Below are positions 27,055-36,931 of a stretch of DNA of 64,000 nucleotides, piece by piece. The translations under genes and the position numbers were made by a program. The notes beneath the pieces were generated by a model. That model did not search any database and was not told the DNA's origin. It saw only the letters and a program-made list of their open reading frames with translations. This stretch comes from Deltaproteobacteria bacterium (GTDB lineage: Bacteria; Myxococcota_A; Polyangia; JAAYKL01). Every line of letters starts with the position of its first letter. Position 1 is the first letter of the stretch. The DNA is taken from the NCBI GenBank assembly GCA_016936575.1, contig JAFGXQ010000164.1, positions 1-64,000 of the forward strand. The letters are read 5' to 3'.

Positions 27055-27696
27055 TTGAAACAGGAGTTTTCTTTGACCGATACTCCCCAAACTGCCGGCG
27101 CATATCTCGCCCCATTCTTCGAAAAATTACGAAGTGGTCTTCCCGTGCGAATTGTGGCGCTCGGAGATTCACTGACCTACGGTTGGGAAGCATCTTTCAG
27201 TTACTTCGATTTATTCATCTCAAAACTTCGAGTGGACTATTGCGGCGTTACAATTGACGGTTACAACGACGGTGTGTGCGGAGATACCGCCGCAGGGGGC
27301 CAGCGACGCATATCGGACCTGCTGCTGCGGCACGAACCGAATATCGTGATTGTTCAATTCGGCATCAATGATCTATACGCCGGTGTTCCCTTGTCGGAAT
27401 ATTCCACTTCTCTCGGCGCCATCGCGCGAAAATGTCTGCGCGACAGTGCGCTCCCCCTGTTCATTTCTTCGGGGCCATTACTACTCGAACGAGACCAGCA
27501 GCGTATCAACGAGTACTATGATGCGATGAAAATCGTCGCAGAGCGCTATCATGTTCCGATGGTGGACATCTCTGCATATTGGCTTCAACACACATCATCG
27601 CTCCGTGCATTTTACTTTCCGGATGGTGTCCATCCGAATGACGACGGATATCGAATCATGGCTGACGCCTTGTACGCTTTTTGCACAACACAATAA
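27055..27696 (+). CDS. SGNH/GDSL hydrolase
   Basis: IVALGDSLTYGWE, VIVQFGINDLYAG, FPDGVHPNDDGYRIMADAL; TTG start. Confidence 0.9.
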   Translation: MKQEFSLTDTPQTAGAYLAPFFEKLRSGLPVRIVALGDSLTYGWEASFSYFDLFISKLRVDYCGVTIDGYNDGVCGDTAAGGQRRISDLLLRHEPNIVIVQFGINDLYAGVPLSEYSTSLGAIARKCLRDSALPLFISSGPLLLERDQQRINEYYDAMKIVAERYHVPMVDISAYWLQHTSSLRAFYFPDGVHPNDDGYRIMADALYAFCTTQ

Positions 27697-27714
27697 TCCG
27701 AATGGAGACTGGTC

Positions 27715-28197
27715 ATGACTGAAGAAACAAAAATCATGTTTGTATGCCTCGGCAACATCTGCCGTTCACCACTTGCGCACGCGGTCTTTGAATCATTGGT
27801 TCAGGAAGCCGGCCTGACAAATTTCAAAATCGAATCATCCGGGACCACCGCGTATCATGTGGGTGAACTGCCCGATGCCCGAATGAGGGCCACTGCATCC
27901 GAACATGGGGTGAAAATGACGCATCGCGCCAGACAATTGAAACCGTCTGACCTTGACCACTACGACTTGATTCTGGCAATGGACAACGAGAATTTGTCGA
28001 ACATTCGGCGGTTGGCCGCGTCACCGGAACAATTGAACAAAATTCAACTGTTTCGCGACTATGACCCGGAGGGCGGAAACGGTGCGGAAGTGCCTGATCC
28101 GTACTACGGCGGTGCAGCCGGGTTTGAAAATGTGTTTCAGATTGTTCACCGCACCGCCGGCCACCTGCTCCGCACCCTGACAGGACAGGGTGCATAA
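27715..28197 (+). CDS. Low-molecular-weight protein-tyrosine-phosphatase family protein
   Basis: MFVCLGNICRSPLAHAVFE (CX5R) and VPDPYYGG (DP loop). Confidence 0.95.
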   Translation: MTEETKIMFVCLGNICRSPLAHAVFESLVQEAGLTNFKIESSGTTAYHVGELPDARMRATASEHGVKMTHRARQLKPSDLDHYDLILAMDNENLSNIRRLAASPEQLNKIQLFRDYDPEGGNGAEVPDPYYGGAAGFENVFQIVHRTAGHLLRTLTGQGA

Positions 28198-28209
28198 CCA
28201 GGGAACGCC

Positions 28210-29076
28210 ATGGGGGAACTGCAAAACCAAATAAAGCGCTTGTACGGACCGACCGTGAGCGTAAAAGATTCTCGGAGTGTTTCCGGCGGATGTATTAACG
28301 ATACGGCTGTGATAACACTAAGTAACAACGAAAAACTATTTCTGAAAAAGAACACTCTCTCCCCAAAGGACATGTTTCAGGCTGAACTCATCGGGCTGCA
28401 ACGTCTCCACAGCGCAGGTGGACCGAAGGTTCCGACACCGATTTGCGCATTCGAAGATCAGACGCACCAATATCTGCTAATCGAATATATATCTTCAGGA
28501 ACGCGTCTACCAGACTATTGGGAACGCTTCGGCGCGCAACTCGCGCATCTTCACCGTACCGTCAGACACGACCGCTTTGGATTTGAAATTGACAACTACA
28601 TCGGCGCGACACCGCAGATTAATGCCCTGCAAAACAACTGGGTCACCTTTTTCGCGGAAATGCGATTAGCGCCTCAGATGCGCTGGGCCCAACAACTCCT
28701 GCCAATGGGAATTCAAAATAAACTGATGTATTTAATGGAACACCTGTCTTTATTTATCGCCGAGCCGGAAGGCGGACCATCCATTATTCACGGTGATTTA
28801 TGGACAGGCAACGCCATGGTCGGGCCCAACGGCGAACCTGTCATCATCGACCCGGCAACGTATTTTGGACACCGGGAAGCGGAAATTGCAATGACAATGC
28901 TGTTCGGTCGTTTCGGTGAACGCTTTTACAGCGCCTACAATGAAACATGGCCGCTCGAAAAAGACTGGGCCGAACGCATGGATCTGTACAACCTCTACCA
29001 CATGCTGAATCACGTCAACCTGTTCGGCACCGGCTATCTGAGCAGTGTATCGTCCATCGTGAATCGCTATGTATAG
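28210..29076 (+). CDS. Fructosamine kinase family protein
   Basis: VSGGCINDTAVITLSNNEKLFLKKN, IIHGDLWTGNAMVGPNGEPVIIDPATYFGHREAEIAMTMLFG. Confidence 0.94.
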   Translation: MGELQNQIKRLYGPTVSVKDSRSVSGGCINDTAVITLSNNEKLFLKKNTLSPKDMFQAELIGLQRLHSAGGPKVPTPICAFEDQTHQYLLIEYISSGTRLPDYWERFGAQLAHLHRTVRHDRFGFEIDNYIGATPQINALQNNWVTFFAEMRLAPQMRWAQQLLPMGIQNKLMYLMEHLSLFIAEPEGGPSIIHGDLWTGNAMVGPNGEPVIIDPATYFGHREAEIAMTMLFGRFGERFYSAYNETWPLEKDWAERMDLYNLYHMLNHVNLFGTGYLSSVSSIVNRYV

Positions 29077-29093
29077 AAATCGGCGACGCTACG

Positions 29094-30326
29094 CTACTCA
29101 ATCAAGCCGTCTGAAAGCAATTGTTCAAGTATTCGACAGGTCTCAAACCGAGGCATACCGGATATATCAATAATGTCGTCGTAAGAGCTGATTCCATCAA
29201 TTCGCGAAAGAACAAATCCGGCAGAGGCATCGAGATTGCGCCACATCAGTTCGTGTTCTGACACCAGCAGTCTGGGCACCCGCTCCATATCGCCGAGCCG
29301 AGATTCATACATCTTCAGAAGTCTATCTCGGCAGCTTTTTCGATACTGAGCGGCATCAATGTTGTTCGGATCTCCTTCCAAAATCTGTTCGGCAACATCG
29401 AGCGCACCTGAAAAATCACCCATCTCGTATTTTTCAGCCACCTGCACGCGCAGGCTCGGCGGTGCCAGTTCAATCGGCTCCGGTGCTTCAGAAATGGGCA
29501 TATCAACTATTGAACCGGCATCTGTTTCAAACGGCGGCTGCGAAGAATGCCCGTCCTGCACTGAAATCCGCGCTCCCCTGATATTAACAAACCGTTCATG
29601 AGACTCATCAGATGCTTCTTGCATCCGCGACACCGCATCAACCAGACTCGGGGTCTGAGGCATGGTGGCCTGTGCAGAAGGCACATCCGTAACCGGTCGT
29701 CTGCCGCCGAATTCCGCACTGCGGCTCGGATTCTTCGATTGCACCGGTCTGGAGGAAATCGGACGTTGAGAATAACTCGGAACTTCGATGGTAGGACGGT
29801 CATCGTCCATCAACGTATCCCAGCCCACATTATCATCAATTGTCGCAGCATACTTCGGCTGGAACTCCCCGTCGGAATCGACCCCCAGTGAATGTTTTGC
29901 AAACTGACCGGGATTTGTATCTGTCCTGGGCAATGACTCTATCGGTGTGTGCCTCGGCTCCTCGGAACGGCGCACCGGAGACAGCGGCATCTTACTGATA
30001 CGTTCCTGTTTCAAGTTTCTGTCGCTCGCCCGTTTATCGGCGTAAGAAACGCGAACGGTGTCCTCTTCCTTACCGGAGGAATCGGTGCTCATCACCGTGA
30101 TAACTTTTTGCGTTTCTTCGTCCCGGGAACGATAATGATCCAAATTGTGCTTGGACTCAATCGAAATGGAGGGCGGCAAGGCCATACTGGAACGAACCTC
30201 AATGGTGGCGCCATTACTCAGGCTGTCTCCCACCGGCAGTTCCCAGGCATCATCGACGTCGTCCAACAATCCGGCGTCATCCAATACCTTGGCCCATCTA
30301 TTCTCTTTCTTTTCATCTCCAGTCAT
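29094..30326 (-). CDS. Hypothetical protein with TPR-like and C-terminal winged-helix-like segment (myxobacterial type)
   Basis: Low-complexity N-terminus; C-terminal FVLSRIDGISSYDDIIDISGMPRFETCRILEQLLSDGLIE. Confidence 0.7.
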   Translation of the reverse strand: MTGDEKKENRWAKVLDDAGLLDDVDDAWELPVGDSLSNGATIEVRSSMALPPSISIESKHNLDHYRSRDEETQKVITVMSTDSSGKEEDTVRVSYADKRASDRNLKQERISKMPLSPVRRSEEPRHTPIESLPRTDTNPGQFAKHSLGVDSDGEFQPKYAATIDDNVGWDTLMDDDRPTIEVPSYSQRPISSRPVQSKNPSRSAEFGGRRPVTDVPSAQATMPQTPSLVDAVSRMQEASDESHERFVNIRGARISVQDGHSSQPPFETDAGSIVDMPISEAPEPIELAPPSLRVQVAEKYEMGDFSGALDVAEQILEGDPNNIDAAQYRKSCRDRLLKMYESRLGDMERVPRLLVSEHELMWRNLDASAGFVLSRIDGISSYDDIIDISGMPRFETCRILEQLLSDGLIE

Positions 30327-30359
30327 TCGGCTGGTACTCTCGCTTTTTGCAATTCGCGA

Positions 30360-32180
30360 CTATTTGGCCAAAACGCCTTTAAACATTCGCTGCGTTCTTT
30401 TAAGAGTTTCTATCGAATCGTTCACTTTTTCCAAATTTTTGTCCGAAATTGCTGTTTTTGCCGAATTAATCAGGTCACGAGCCTTCAACAACGCTTCATT
30501 GCCAAATTCAGAGCCGGTGACCATCTTCTCCACCTTCACGTACATGCGATCCAGCTCCCGAATCAGTCGTTCCGCTTCCTGACGCGCCGCTTCAAATTCT
30601 TCAGAAGCGCGGCGATCCACCATATAGTCTGAACTCTCCTCCGCCATTTTCCGAATTTCATCCTCGGTCAATCCCGATGACGCGGTTACCGTGATGGATT
30701 GCTTCATTCCGGTTTCCAGGTCCTTGGCGGAAACACTGACAATACCGTCGGCGTTGATATCGAAAATAACTTCAATTTCCACCTGCCCTTTGGGTGCTTT
30801 GCGAAGACCGGTCAACACAAATTCTCCCAGCGCCTCATTTTTCTCCGCCCGCTCATCCTCACCCTGGAACACCAGAATCTTCACAGCGGTCTGATCATCG
30901 CGCACTGTCGTGAAAATTTTGGAACGGGATGTCGGTACAGTAGAATTCTGTGGTATCAGACCTTCAAAATGCCCACCGGCAATCATAATTCCGAGCGTGT
31001 GCGGCGTAACGTCGAGCAGCAACATGTCGCTAGCCTCATCGGTCAATGCCGTTGCCTGAATCGCTGCCCCCAGTGCCACCACTTCATCAGGGTGAACACC
31101 CTTGCACGGTTCCCGCTGAAAGAATTCTCCAACCCGTTGTTGAACCATGGGCATACGCGTCATTCCACCCACCAGAATCACTTCCTCCACGTCACCAGCG
31201 TCCAAATCCGCTTCATTGATTGTCGCCTGGCAAATATCAATGGTTCGCGAAATCAAATCCTCACACAAATCCTCAAGAATATCCCGACGAAGGGTTCGCT
31301 GCAGATGCAGTGCCTCATTCTGACCCACCGAGATAATAAACGGTAGATTAATCTCGGCTTCTGTCTGACTGGACAACTCAATTTTCGCTTTTTCCGCGGC
31401 GTCCTTCAATCGCTGCAGCGCCATGCGGTCTTTGCGCAAATCGACATTGTGCTCATCCAGAAACCCCTGCACCAACCAATCCATAATGCGTGTATCGAAA
31501 TCCTCACCACCGAGAAAGGTATCCCCCGCAGTGGAAATCACCTTGAAAACTTCATCAGAACCGATTTCCAGAACGGAAATATCAAATGTACCCCCACCCA
31601 GATCATACACGGCCACCAGTCTATCCATTTTTTTTCCGAATCCGTATGACAGCGCAGCTGACGTCGGCTCGTTGATAATACGAATGACTTCCAAACCGGC
31701 AATGGTTCCGGCATCCCGCGTTGCCTGACGCTGATTATCATTGAAATACGCCGGCACCGTCACAACCGCCTGTTCAACCGGTTCACCGAGGTAGTCTTCA
31801 GCGATTACTTTCATTTCCACCAAAATCATCGCCGCAATTTCAGGAACAGAATACAGTTTGCCTCTCAAATCAATTCGCACGTCGTCGTGGGGGCCTTCAA
31901 CCACTTTGTATGGCGCCGATTCTTTCGCCGCCATGACCGGTGCAGACTCCCAGTTCCGACCAATCAGTCGCTTGGCCGCATACACGGTATTTTCTGCGTT
32001 CGTGATAGCCTGACGCTTCGCTATATGTCCAACCAGTCGCTTCTCTGCTTCGGTAATCGCAACCATCGACGGCGTTGTCTTGTACCCTCCCCGATTCGGA
32101 ATCACCGTAGGCGTATCCCCCTCAACGACCGCAACGCACGAATTCGTTGTACCTAAATCTATCCCGATTACTTTTCCCAT
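30360..32180 (-). CDS. dnaK: Hsp70 chaperone, DnaK-type, 606 aa
   Basis: MGKVIGIDLGTTNSCVAVVEG, AYFNDNQRQATRDAG, VYDLGGGTFDISVLE, VILVGGMTRMPMVQ. Confidence 0.95.
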   Translation of the reverse strand: MGKVIGIDLGTTNSCVAVVEGDTPTVIPNRGGYKTTPSMVAITEAEKRLVGHIAKRQAITNAENTVYAAKRLIGRNWESAPVMAAKESAPYKVVEGPHDDVRIDLRGKLYSVPEIAAMILVEMKVIAEDYLGEPVEQAVVTVPAYFNDNQRQATRDAGTIAGLEVIRIINEPTSAALSYGFGKKMDRLVAVYDLGGGTFDISVLEIGSDEVFKVISTAGDTFLGGEDFDTRIMDWLVQGFLDEHNVDLRKDRMALQRLKDAAEKAKIELSSQTEAEINLPFIISVGQNEALHLQRTLRRDILEDLCEDLISRTIDICQATINEADLDAGDVEEVILVGGMTRMPMVQQRVGEFFQREPCKGVHPDEVVALGAAIQATALTDEASDMLLLDVTPHTLGIMIAGGHFEGLIPQNSTVPTSRSKIFTTVRDDQTAVKILVFQGEDERAEKNEALGEFVLTGLRKAPKGQVEIEVIFDINADGIVSVSAKDLETGMKQSITVTASSGLTEDEIRKMAEESSDYMVDRRASEEFEAARQEAERLIRELDRMYVKVEKMVTGSEFGNEALLKARDLINSAKTAISDKNLEKVNDSIETLKRTQRMFKGVLAK

Positions 32181-32206
32181 AAACTGTTCCTTTGCTGCAT
32201 TCTTCG

Positions 32207-33799
32207 CTATTTCTTCATTGCTTTCAGTCGCTTCTTATACTCTTTGTTGTCAGGCGCCATATCCGCAGCGCGATTCATCATCTCTATGGCTTTCGCCACT
32301 TCGCCCTTCTTGGCGAGTAATTCTGCCAATACCGCAAAGTGACTCGCGCGATTCCCCCCTTTGCCGACAACGTCCCGGCTCAGCTTCAGCGCACGGGACC
32401 AATCTTTCCCGGTATCCAGCAACGCGCCGGCCACATGATGCATCGCCTCAATGTGTCTACTATCTAGTTTAAGGGCTCTTTCGTAAAGTTCCAGCGCATT
32501 ATTTGCATTTCCCCGACTCTGCTCAAAGCGCCCTTGTCGAATCAAATTATTTACTTGTGCATTTACCCTACCAGATTGCGCCTTATGCAACAATATACTT
32601 GCCGCCGAATTTTCCCCGTCCCGTCGCAATACCTCCTGCAAATACTGCACGGCGTGATCAAATTCCTGGTGTTCAATCGCAATACGCGCATGCTCCAGCA
32701 ACCGACTGTCAGACTGCGCCGCCGTTGTGGCACTCGTGCGTATACCGGAAGGTGAAACACCAGTCGACCCAAGCGCTTTTTTTAACCGGTCTCGTTTCCA
32801 TTTCTGCCGTCTTTGCTCCCGCTCCTCCGGCGTCATGCTGGTGGAACCGCCCACCGGAACAGAAGAAGTCACCGCCCTTGCGGCAGCCGACGACGTTCGT
32901 CCGAAAACCTGGGAGGGGGTTCCATCGGGTATCGACTCCGTGGTCGACTGCGCCGTATACGACGTTCGGGTAATCGGAATCCGAGAAATCCGCGCACCCG
33001 CGCCGACTGAAACGTTGTCCTGAACAGGCGTACGCCGATAAGACGTCCGAGCGGGATCCGGCGTCGGACGCCCCCCCGAAGAAGCAGAGCGTGCACCGGA
33101 TGGCTGAGAGGTTCGCGTCTCACCCACTCTCGATTCAGCGACAGAACCGCCAGCTGACTCTTGGCTCGCCGTATTCGTCGTCTGCCTGGCTGCTTGTTTC
33201 AACTGGTTTTCCAGCTTCCACATCTCAATCTGATCCGCAATCGTTTCATCGTATTGCTGCCTCTTTGATTTTCCGGCAAGGGTTTCGTACGCGATGGTGA
33301 TGCGGTCAAAAATACGGCTCAATTTCTGTTTGACATGAATATTATCCGCGCTGAATTGGGTATCCGGATGATATTTTTTTGAAAGTGCGAAGTAAGCATT
33401 GCGAATGGTTACCCTGTCCGCCAACGGCGAAACTCCTAACATTTCATAATAATTCATCTTTTCGAGCTGTAAATACAGCTGTTCCACAGCGTCCTCCGCC
33501 GCTGTAACCCCACTCGCTGCAACGTCATATTCCCCGCCGACGTTGAATTTCACACATCCTGCAGTCTGTAACTTACTCATTATTCGCTGCGCGAGCGGAT
33601 GATCAACCCCACACGCCTCACCAATCTGTGCCACGGTAAGTTTGCCGTCCACCAGACCCAACATCAGATTTTCAACCACACTGACCGACTCGCCTCTCGC
33701 CGGTGTTGCACCAGGCATCGGTACCATGTCTAATTCTGGCAAATAACCCATTTCGTTGCCTTCGCTTCTGGATTCCGTATCAACATGAGTTTCTAGCAT
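32207..33799 (-). CDS. J-domain protein with C-terminal TPR repeats
   Basis: NYYEMLGVSPLADRVTIRNAYFALSKKYHPDTQFS (HPD motif), then TPR (ANNALELYERALKLDSRHIEAMHHVAGALLDTG). Confidence 0.92.
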   Translation of the reverse strand: MLETHVDTESRSEGNEMGYLPELDMVPMPGATPARGESVSVVENLMLGLVDGKLTVAQIGEACGVDHPLAQRIMSKLQTAGCVKFNVGGEYDVAASGVTAAEDAVEQLYLQLEKMNYYEMLGVSPLADRVTIRNAYFALSKKYHPDTQFSADNIHVKQKLSRIFDRITIAYETLAGKSKRQQYDETIADQIEMWKLENQLKQAARQTTNTASQESAGGSVAESRVGETRTSQPSGARSASSGGRPTPDPARTSYRRTPVQDNVSVGAGARISRIPITRTSYTAQSTTESIPDGTPSQVFGRTSSAAARAVTSSVPVGGSTSMTPEEREQRRQKWKRDRLKKALGSTGVSPSGIRTSATTAAQSDSRLLEHARIAIEHQEFDHAVQYLQEVLRRDGENSAASILLHKAQSGRVNAQVNNLIRQGRFEQSRGNANNALELYERALKLDSRHIEAMHHVAGALLDTGKDWSRALKLSRDVVGKGGNRASHFAVLAELLAKKGEVAKAIEMMNRAADMAPDNKEYKKRLKAMKK

Positions 33800-33953
33800 A
33801 ATACAAAATACGCAAGATTACACAGCTATTTTAAATTAATATCATATAAGGAAACGCAATAAATCGCCCTTGGAACCATTCGTTTCCGCGAGCAGGGGAA
33901 TACAAAATGGACGAATTAGAATAAATGGAGAGAATTACATTCAGCTGAAAATT

Positions 33954-35348
33954 TCAGAGCACAAAACGGGACAAATCCTCGTTTTTCAAAACATCGCTCA
34001 GCGCGCGTTTCACCTTATCAGCATCTATCTGCACGTGCTGACCACTCATTTCCGATGCAGAAAAAGATATTTCATCGAGCAATTTTTCCATAATCGTGTG
34101 CAATCGTCTGGCACCGATATTTTCGAGCGCGCTGTTGGCAGACGCAGCCATTTCCGCAAGTGCCTTTATGGAATCTTCCTTGAACTCAAGTGTCACATTT
34201 TCAGTTTTCATCAGCGCCATATACTGTTTTATCAACGCATTCTTCGGCTCGGTTAAAATTCGAACAAACTCCGCTGCACCGAGGGAATTCAGTTCCACTC
34301 GAATGGGAAACCGACCTTGTAATTCGGGCACCATGTCAGATGGTTTACTCACGTGAAACGCACCGGCGGCGATAAACAACATATGATCGGTTTTCACCGG
34401 ACCATACTTCGTATTCACCGTGGAGCCTTCCACCAGCGGAAGCAAATCCCGTTGCACACCTTCGCGAGACACATCCGGACCCTGACCGGACCCCCCACGA
34501 CTTTTAGCCACCACTTTGTCTATCTCATCAATAAATACAATACCGCTCTGCTCTGCACGCACCCGCCCTTCGTGCTGCACCGCATCCATATCTATCAGCT
34601 TTTCAGACTCCATGGACTGATATATTTCAAGCGCTTCTTTCACCTTCAGCTTGCGACTTTTCTTGCGGCCCCGAAAACCGGGCATGCTCTGAAACATGTC
34701 TTTCAGGTTCACTTCATCCAGCCCGGCCATATTGAATACCTCAACCATCGGCATCGCCGTGTCGGGCACCTCCATCTCTACGTAGCGATCGTCAAACTCC
34801 CCCGCATCCAGTCGCTTGCGCAACTCATCCATATTCGGAAGCTTGGCATTGGGGTCGGGCAATTCATACGGCGCCATGGGCTTGGCTACCGCGGTTTCTT
34901 CGGACAGAATCTTTTCAAGAACTTTCTCTTTGGCCATCTGTTCGGCTTTGGTTGCAACCCGTTCTTCTTCTTCTTTCTTCACCAAAGAAACAGACGCTTC
35001 CACCAAATCCCGAACAATAGAATCCACGTCGCGCCCGACGTAACCCACTTCCGTAAATTTAGACGCCTCAACCTTCACAAACGGCGCCTGCGCAAGCTTC
35101 GCCAGGCGACGCGCAATTTCAGTTTTCCCAACCCCTGTCGCACCGATCATAATAATATTTTTCGGCGAAATCTCCTCACGCAGGTCTGATGAAACCTGTT
35201 GTCGTCGCCATCTATTTCGCAGTGCAATCGCCACGGCTCTTTTGGCACCCTGTTGTCCTACGATGTATTTATCCAGCTCCGCCACTATCTCCTTCGGAGT
35301 CATTGCCGTTCCCGAAATGGGCCCCTTTTCTGGTTGTTGCATATCCAT
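33954..35348 (-). CDS. hslU: ATP-dependent protease ATPase subunit HslU
   Basis: [75 protein letters not shown]-term DLSRFVL. Confidence 0.97.
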   Translation of the reverse strand: MDMQQPEKGPISGTAMTPKEIVAELDKYIVGQQGAKRAVAIALRNRWRRQQVSSDLREEISPKNIIMIGATGVGKTEIARRLAKLAQAPFVKVEASKFTEVGYVGRDVDSIVRDLVEASVSLVKKEEEERVATKAEQMAKEKVLEKILSEETAVAKPMAPYELPDPNAKLPNMDELRKRLDAGEFDDRYVEMEVPDTAMPMVEVFNMAGLDEVNLKDMFQSMPGFRGRKKSRKLKVKEALEIYQSMESEKLIDMDAVQHEGRVRAEQSGIVFIDEIDKVVAKSRGGSGQGPDVSREGVQRDLLPLVEGSTVNTKYGPVKTDHMLFIAAGAFHVSKPSDMVPELQGRFPIRVELNSLGAAEFVRILTEPKNALIKQYMALMKTENVTLEFKEDSIKALAEMAASANSALENIGARRLHTIMEKLLDEISFSASEMSGQHVQIDADKVKRALSDVLKNEDLSRFVL

Positions 35349-35903
35349 CTATTTAGTCGCCTCCAACGTTTGAATGGTCACCTCTCCCCCGGTATAGATA
35401 CAAATCGAACCGGCAATATCCAACGCTTCTTTCGCTATCTCTTCAGCAGAAAGTTCCGTATGCTTCATTAACGCTCTCGCCGCGGCCTGCGCATAATTTC
35501 CACCGGATCCGATTGCCAAAATGCCATCTTCGGGTTCAATCACATCCCCAGTACCGCTAATCAACAGCGAAGTGGTGCTATCCACTGCAACTAACAACGC
35601 CTCCAGGCGACGCAACATTCTATCGGTTCGCCAATCCTTCGCCAACTCAACCGCGGCACGCAACAGGTTGTTATTAAACTCCTCAAGCTTTACTTCCAAT
35701 CGACCGAACAACGTAAACGCATCGGCTGTCGCACCGGCAAACCCGGCAACCACGCTGCCTCCAGCCAAATGTCGCACTTTTTTCGCAGACAATTTCATCA
35801 CTGTCTGCCCCATCGATACCTGACCGTCCCCCGCCACCGCCACCTGGTTGCCTTTACGAACCGTTATAATTGTCGTGCTTCTAATTTTCGTATCGTCTGT
35901 CAT
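35349..35903 (-). CDS. hslV: ATP-dependent protease subunit HslV
   Basis: [38 protein letters not shown] 35903 lies 2 bp after the xerC stop. Confidence 0.96.
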   Translation of the reverse strand: MTDDTKIRSTTIITVRKGNQVAVAGDGQVSMGQTVMKLSAKKVRHLAGGSVVAGFAGATADAFTLFGRLEVKLEEFNNNLLRAAVELAKDWRTDRMLRRLEALLVAVDSTTSLLISGTGDVIEPEDGILAIGSGGNYAQAAARALMKHTELSAEEIAKEALDIAGSICIYTGGEVTIQTLEATK

Positions 35904-35905
35904 TT

Positions 35906-36868
35906 CTACTCTCCATGCGATTCGCAATACTCGTCTTTCTGATTTTTCACATTGCCGGTGCGTTTCGCAAACGGATGTGCGTCATCATACACACGCGTCA
36001 ATCCCTCGATGCTGACATGTGTGTACCGTTGGGTGGTGGACAAACTGGCGTGTCCAAGCAGTTCCTGAATAATTCTCAAATCCGCGCCGCCGTCCAGCAA
36101 ATGTGTCGCAAACGAATGCCGCAACGCATGCGGATGCATCGACTCCCGGGTTCCCGTTTCCACACCTCGCCGTTTCACCATCCGCTGCACCGTTCGGGCG
36201 TTGAGACGTCCGCCGTCGCGGTTGATAAACAACGCCCGCGCATCGGCGGTTTTTCCTTTTCTCAGAATCCGACTGCGGTAGGGTACCCAGTCCGCCACGG
36301 CCCGCAACGCCGCCCGGCCGACAGGAACAATACGCTCTTTGTTTCCCTTACCGATCACGCGAACCTGCGCCGCGTCAGTTTCTATGGAATCCAAATTCAA
36401 CGATACCAACTCACTGACACGAAATCCACTTCCGTACAGCAGCTCAACAATCGCTTTGTCTCGCACCCCTTCCGCCGAATCCGTCCAACCGCTCTCCGCC
36501 AAGCGCACCGCTTCATCTACAGAAACAAAATGCGGGAGCTTCTTTTTTACTTTCGGCGTTTTAATATGCATTGCGGGATTTTGCTCAATCAGACCTTTGC
36601 GTTTCAGAAAAGAAAAATAACTTCTAAGTGCCGCCAGTTTTTTGGCAATGCTCGATGCCTCATTCCGTCCGTACAGGTCGCCAAGGTAAGCACGCACCAT
36701 CATCGGGTCAACCCCGATTGGAGAATCCACTTCTTTTATATTAAATAAAAACTGAAAAAATTCCCGCAGCACGCCACCGTAGGTATCCACCGTCTTTGGG
36801 GACATTCTTTTTTCGTACGCCATGTACGCCAGGTATAAATCCACGGATTGGTCGATAGTCACTGTCAT
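35906..36868 (-). CDS. xerC: Tyrosine recombinase XerC
   Basis: [55 protein letters not shown]. Confidence 0.94.
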   Translation of the reverse strand: MTVTIDQSVDLYLAYMAYEKRMSPKTVDTYGGVLREFFQFLFNIKEVDSPIGVDPMMVRAYLGDLYGRNEASSIAKKLAALRSYFSFLKRKGLIEQNPAMHIKTPKVKKKLPHFVSVDEAVRLAESGWTDSAEGVRDKAIVELLYGSGFRVSELVSLNLDSIETDAAQVRVIGKGNKERIVPVGRAALRAVADWVPYRSRILRKGKTADARALFINRDGGRLNARTVQRMVKRRGVETGTRESMHPHALRHSFATHLLDGGADLRIIQELLGHASLSTTQRYTHVSIEGLTRVYDDAHPFAKRTGNVKNQKDEYCESHGE

Positions 36869-36931
36869 CTCACAATAGTATCGAAAAAAAACGCGGGAAT
36901 CGAATAAAGTGCGGTTCGTTCAGGTATCGCG

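Noticed and set aside
34353-35189. 278-aa plus-strand ORF
   Set aside because: Antisense to hslU, His/Phe/Arg-rich composition typical of spurious antisense frames.
35915-36748. 277-aa plus-strand ORF
   Set aside because: Antisense to xerC.
35906-36868. Mobile-element integrase
   Set aside because: Position in the dprA-topA-xerC-hslVU order identifies a housekeeping XerC; no att-like repeats or cargo seen.
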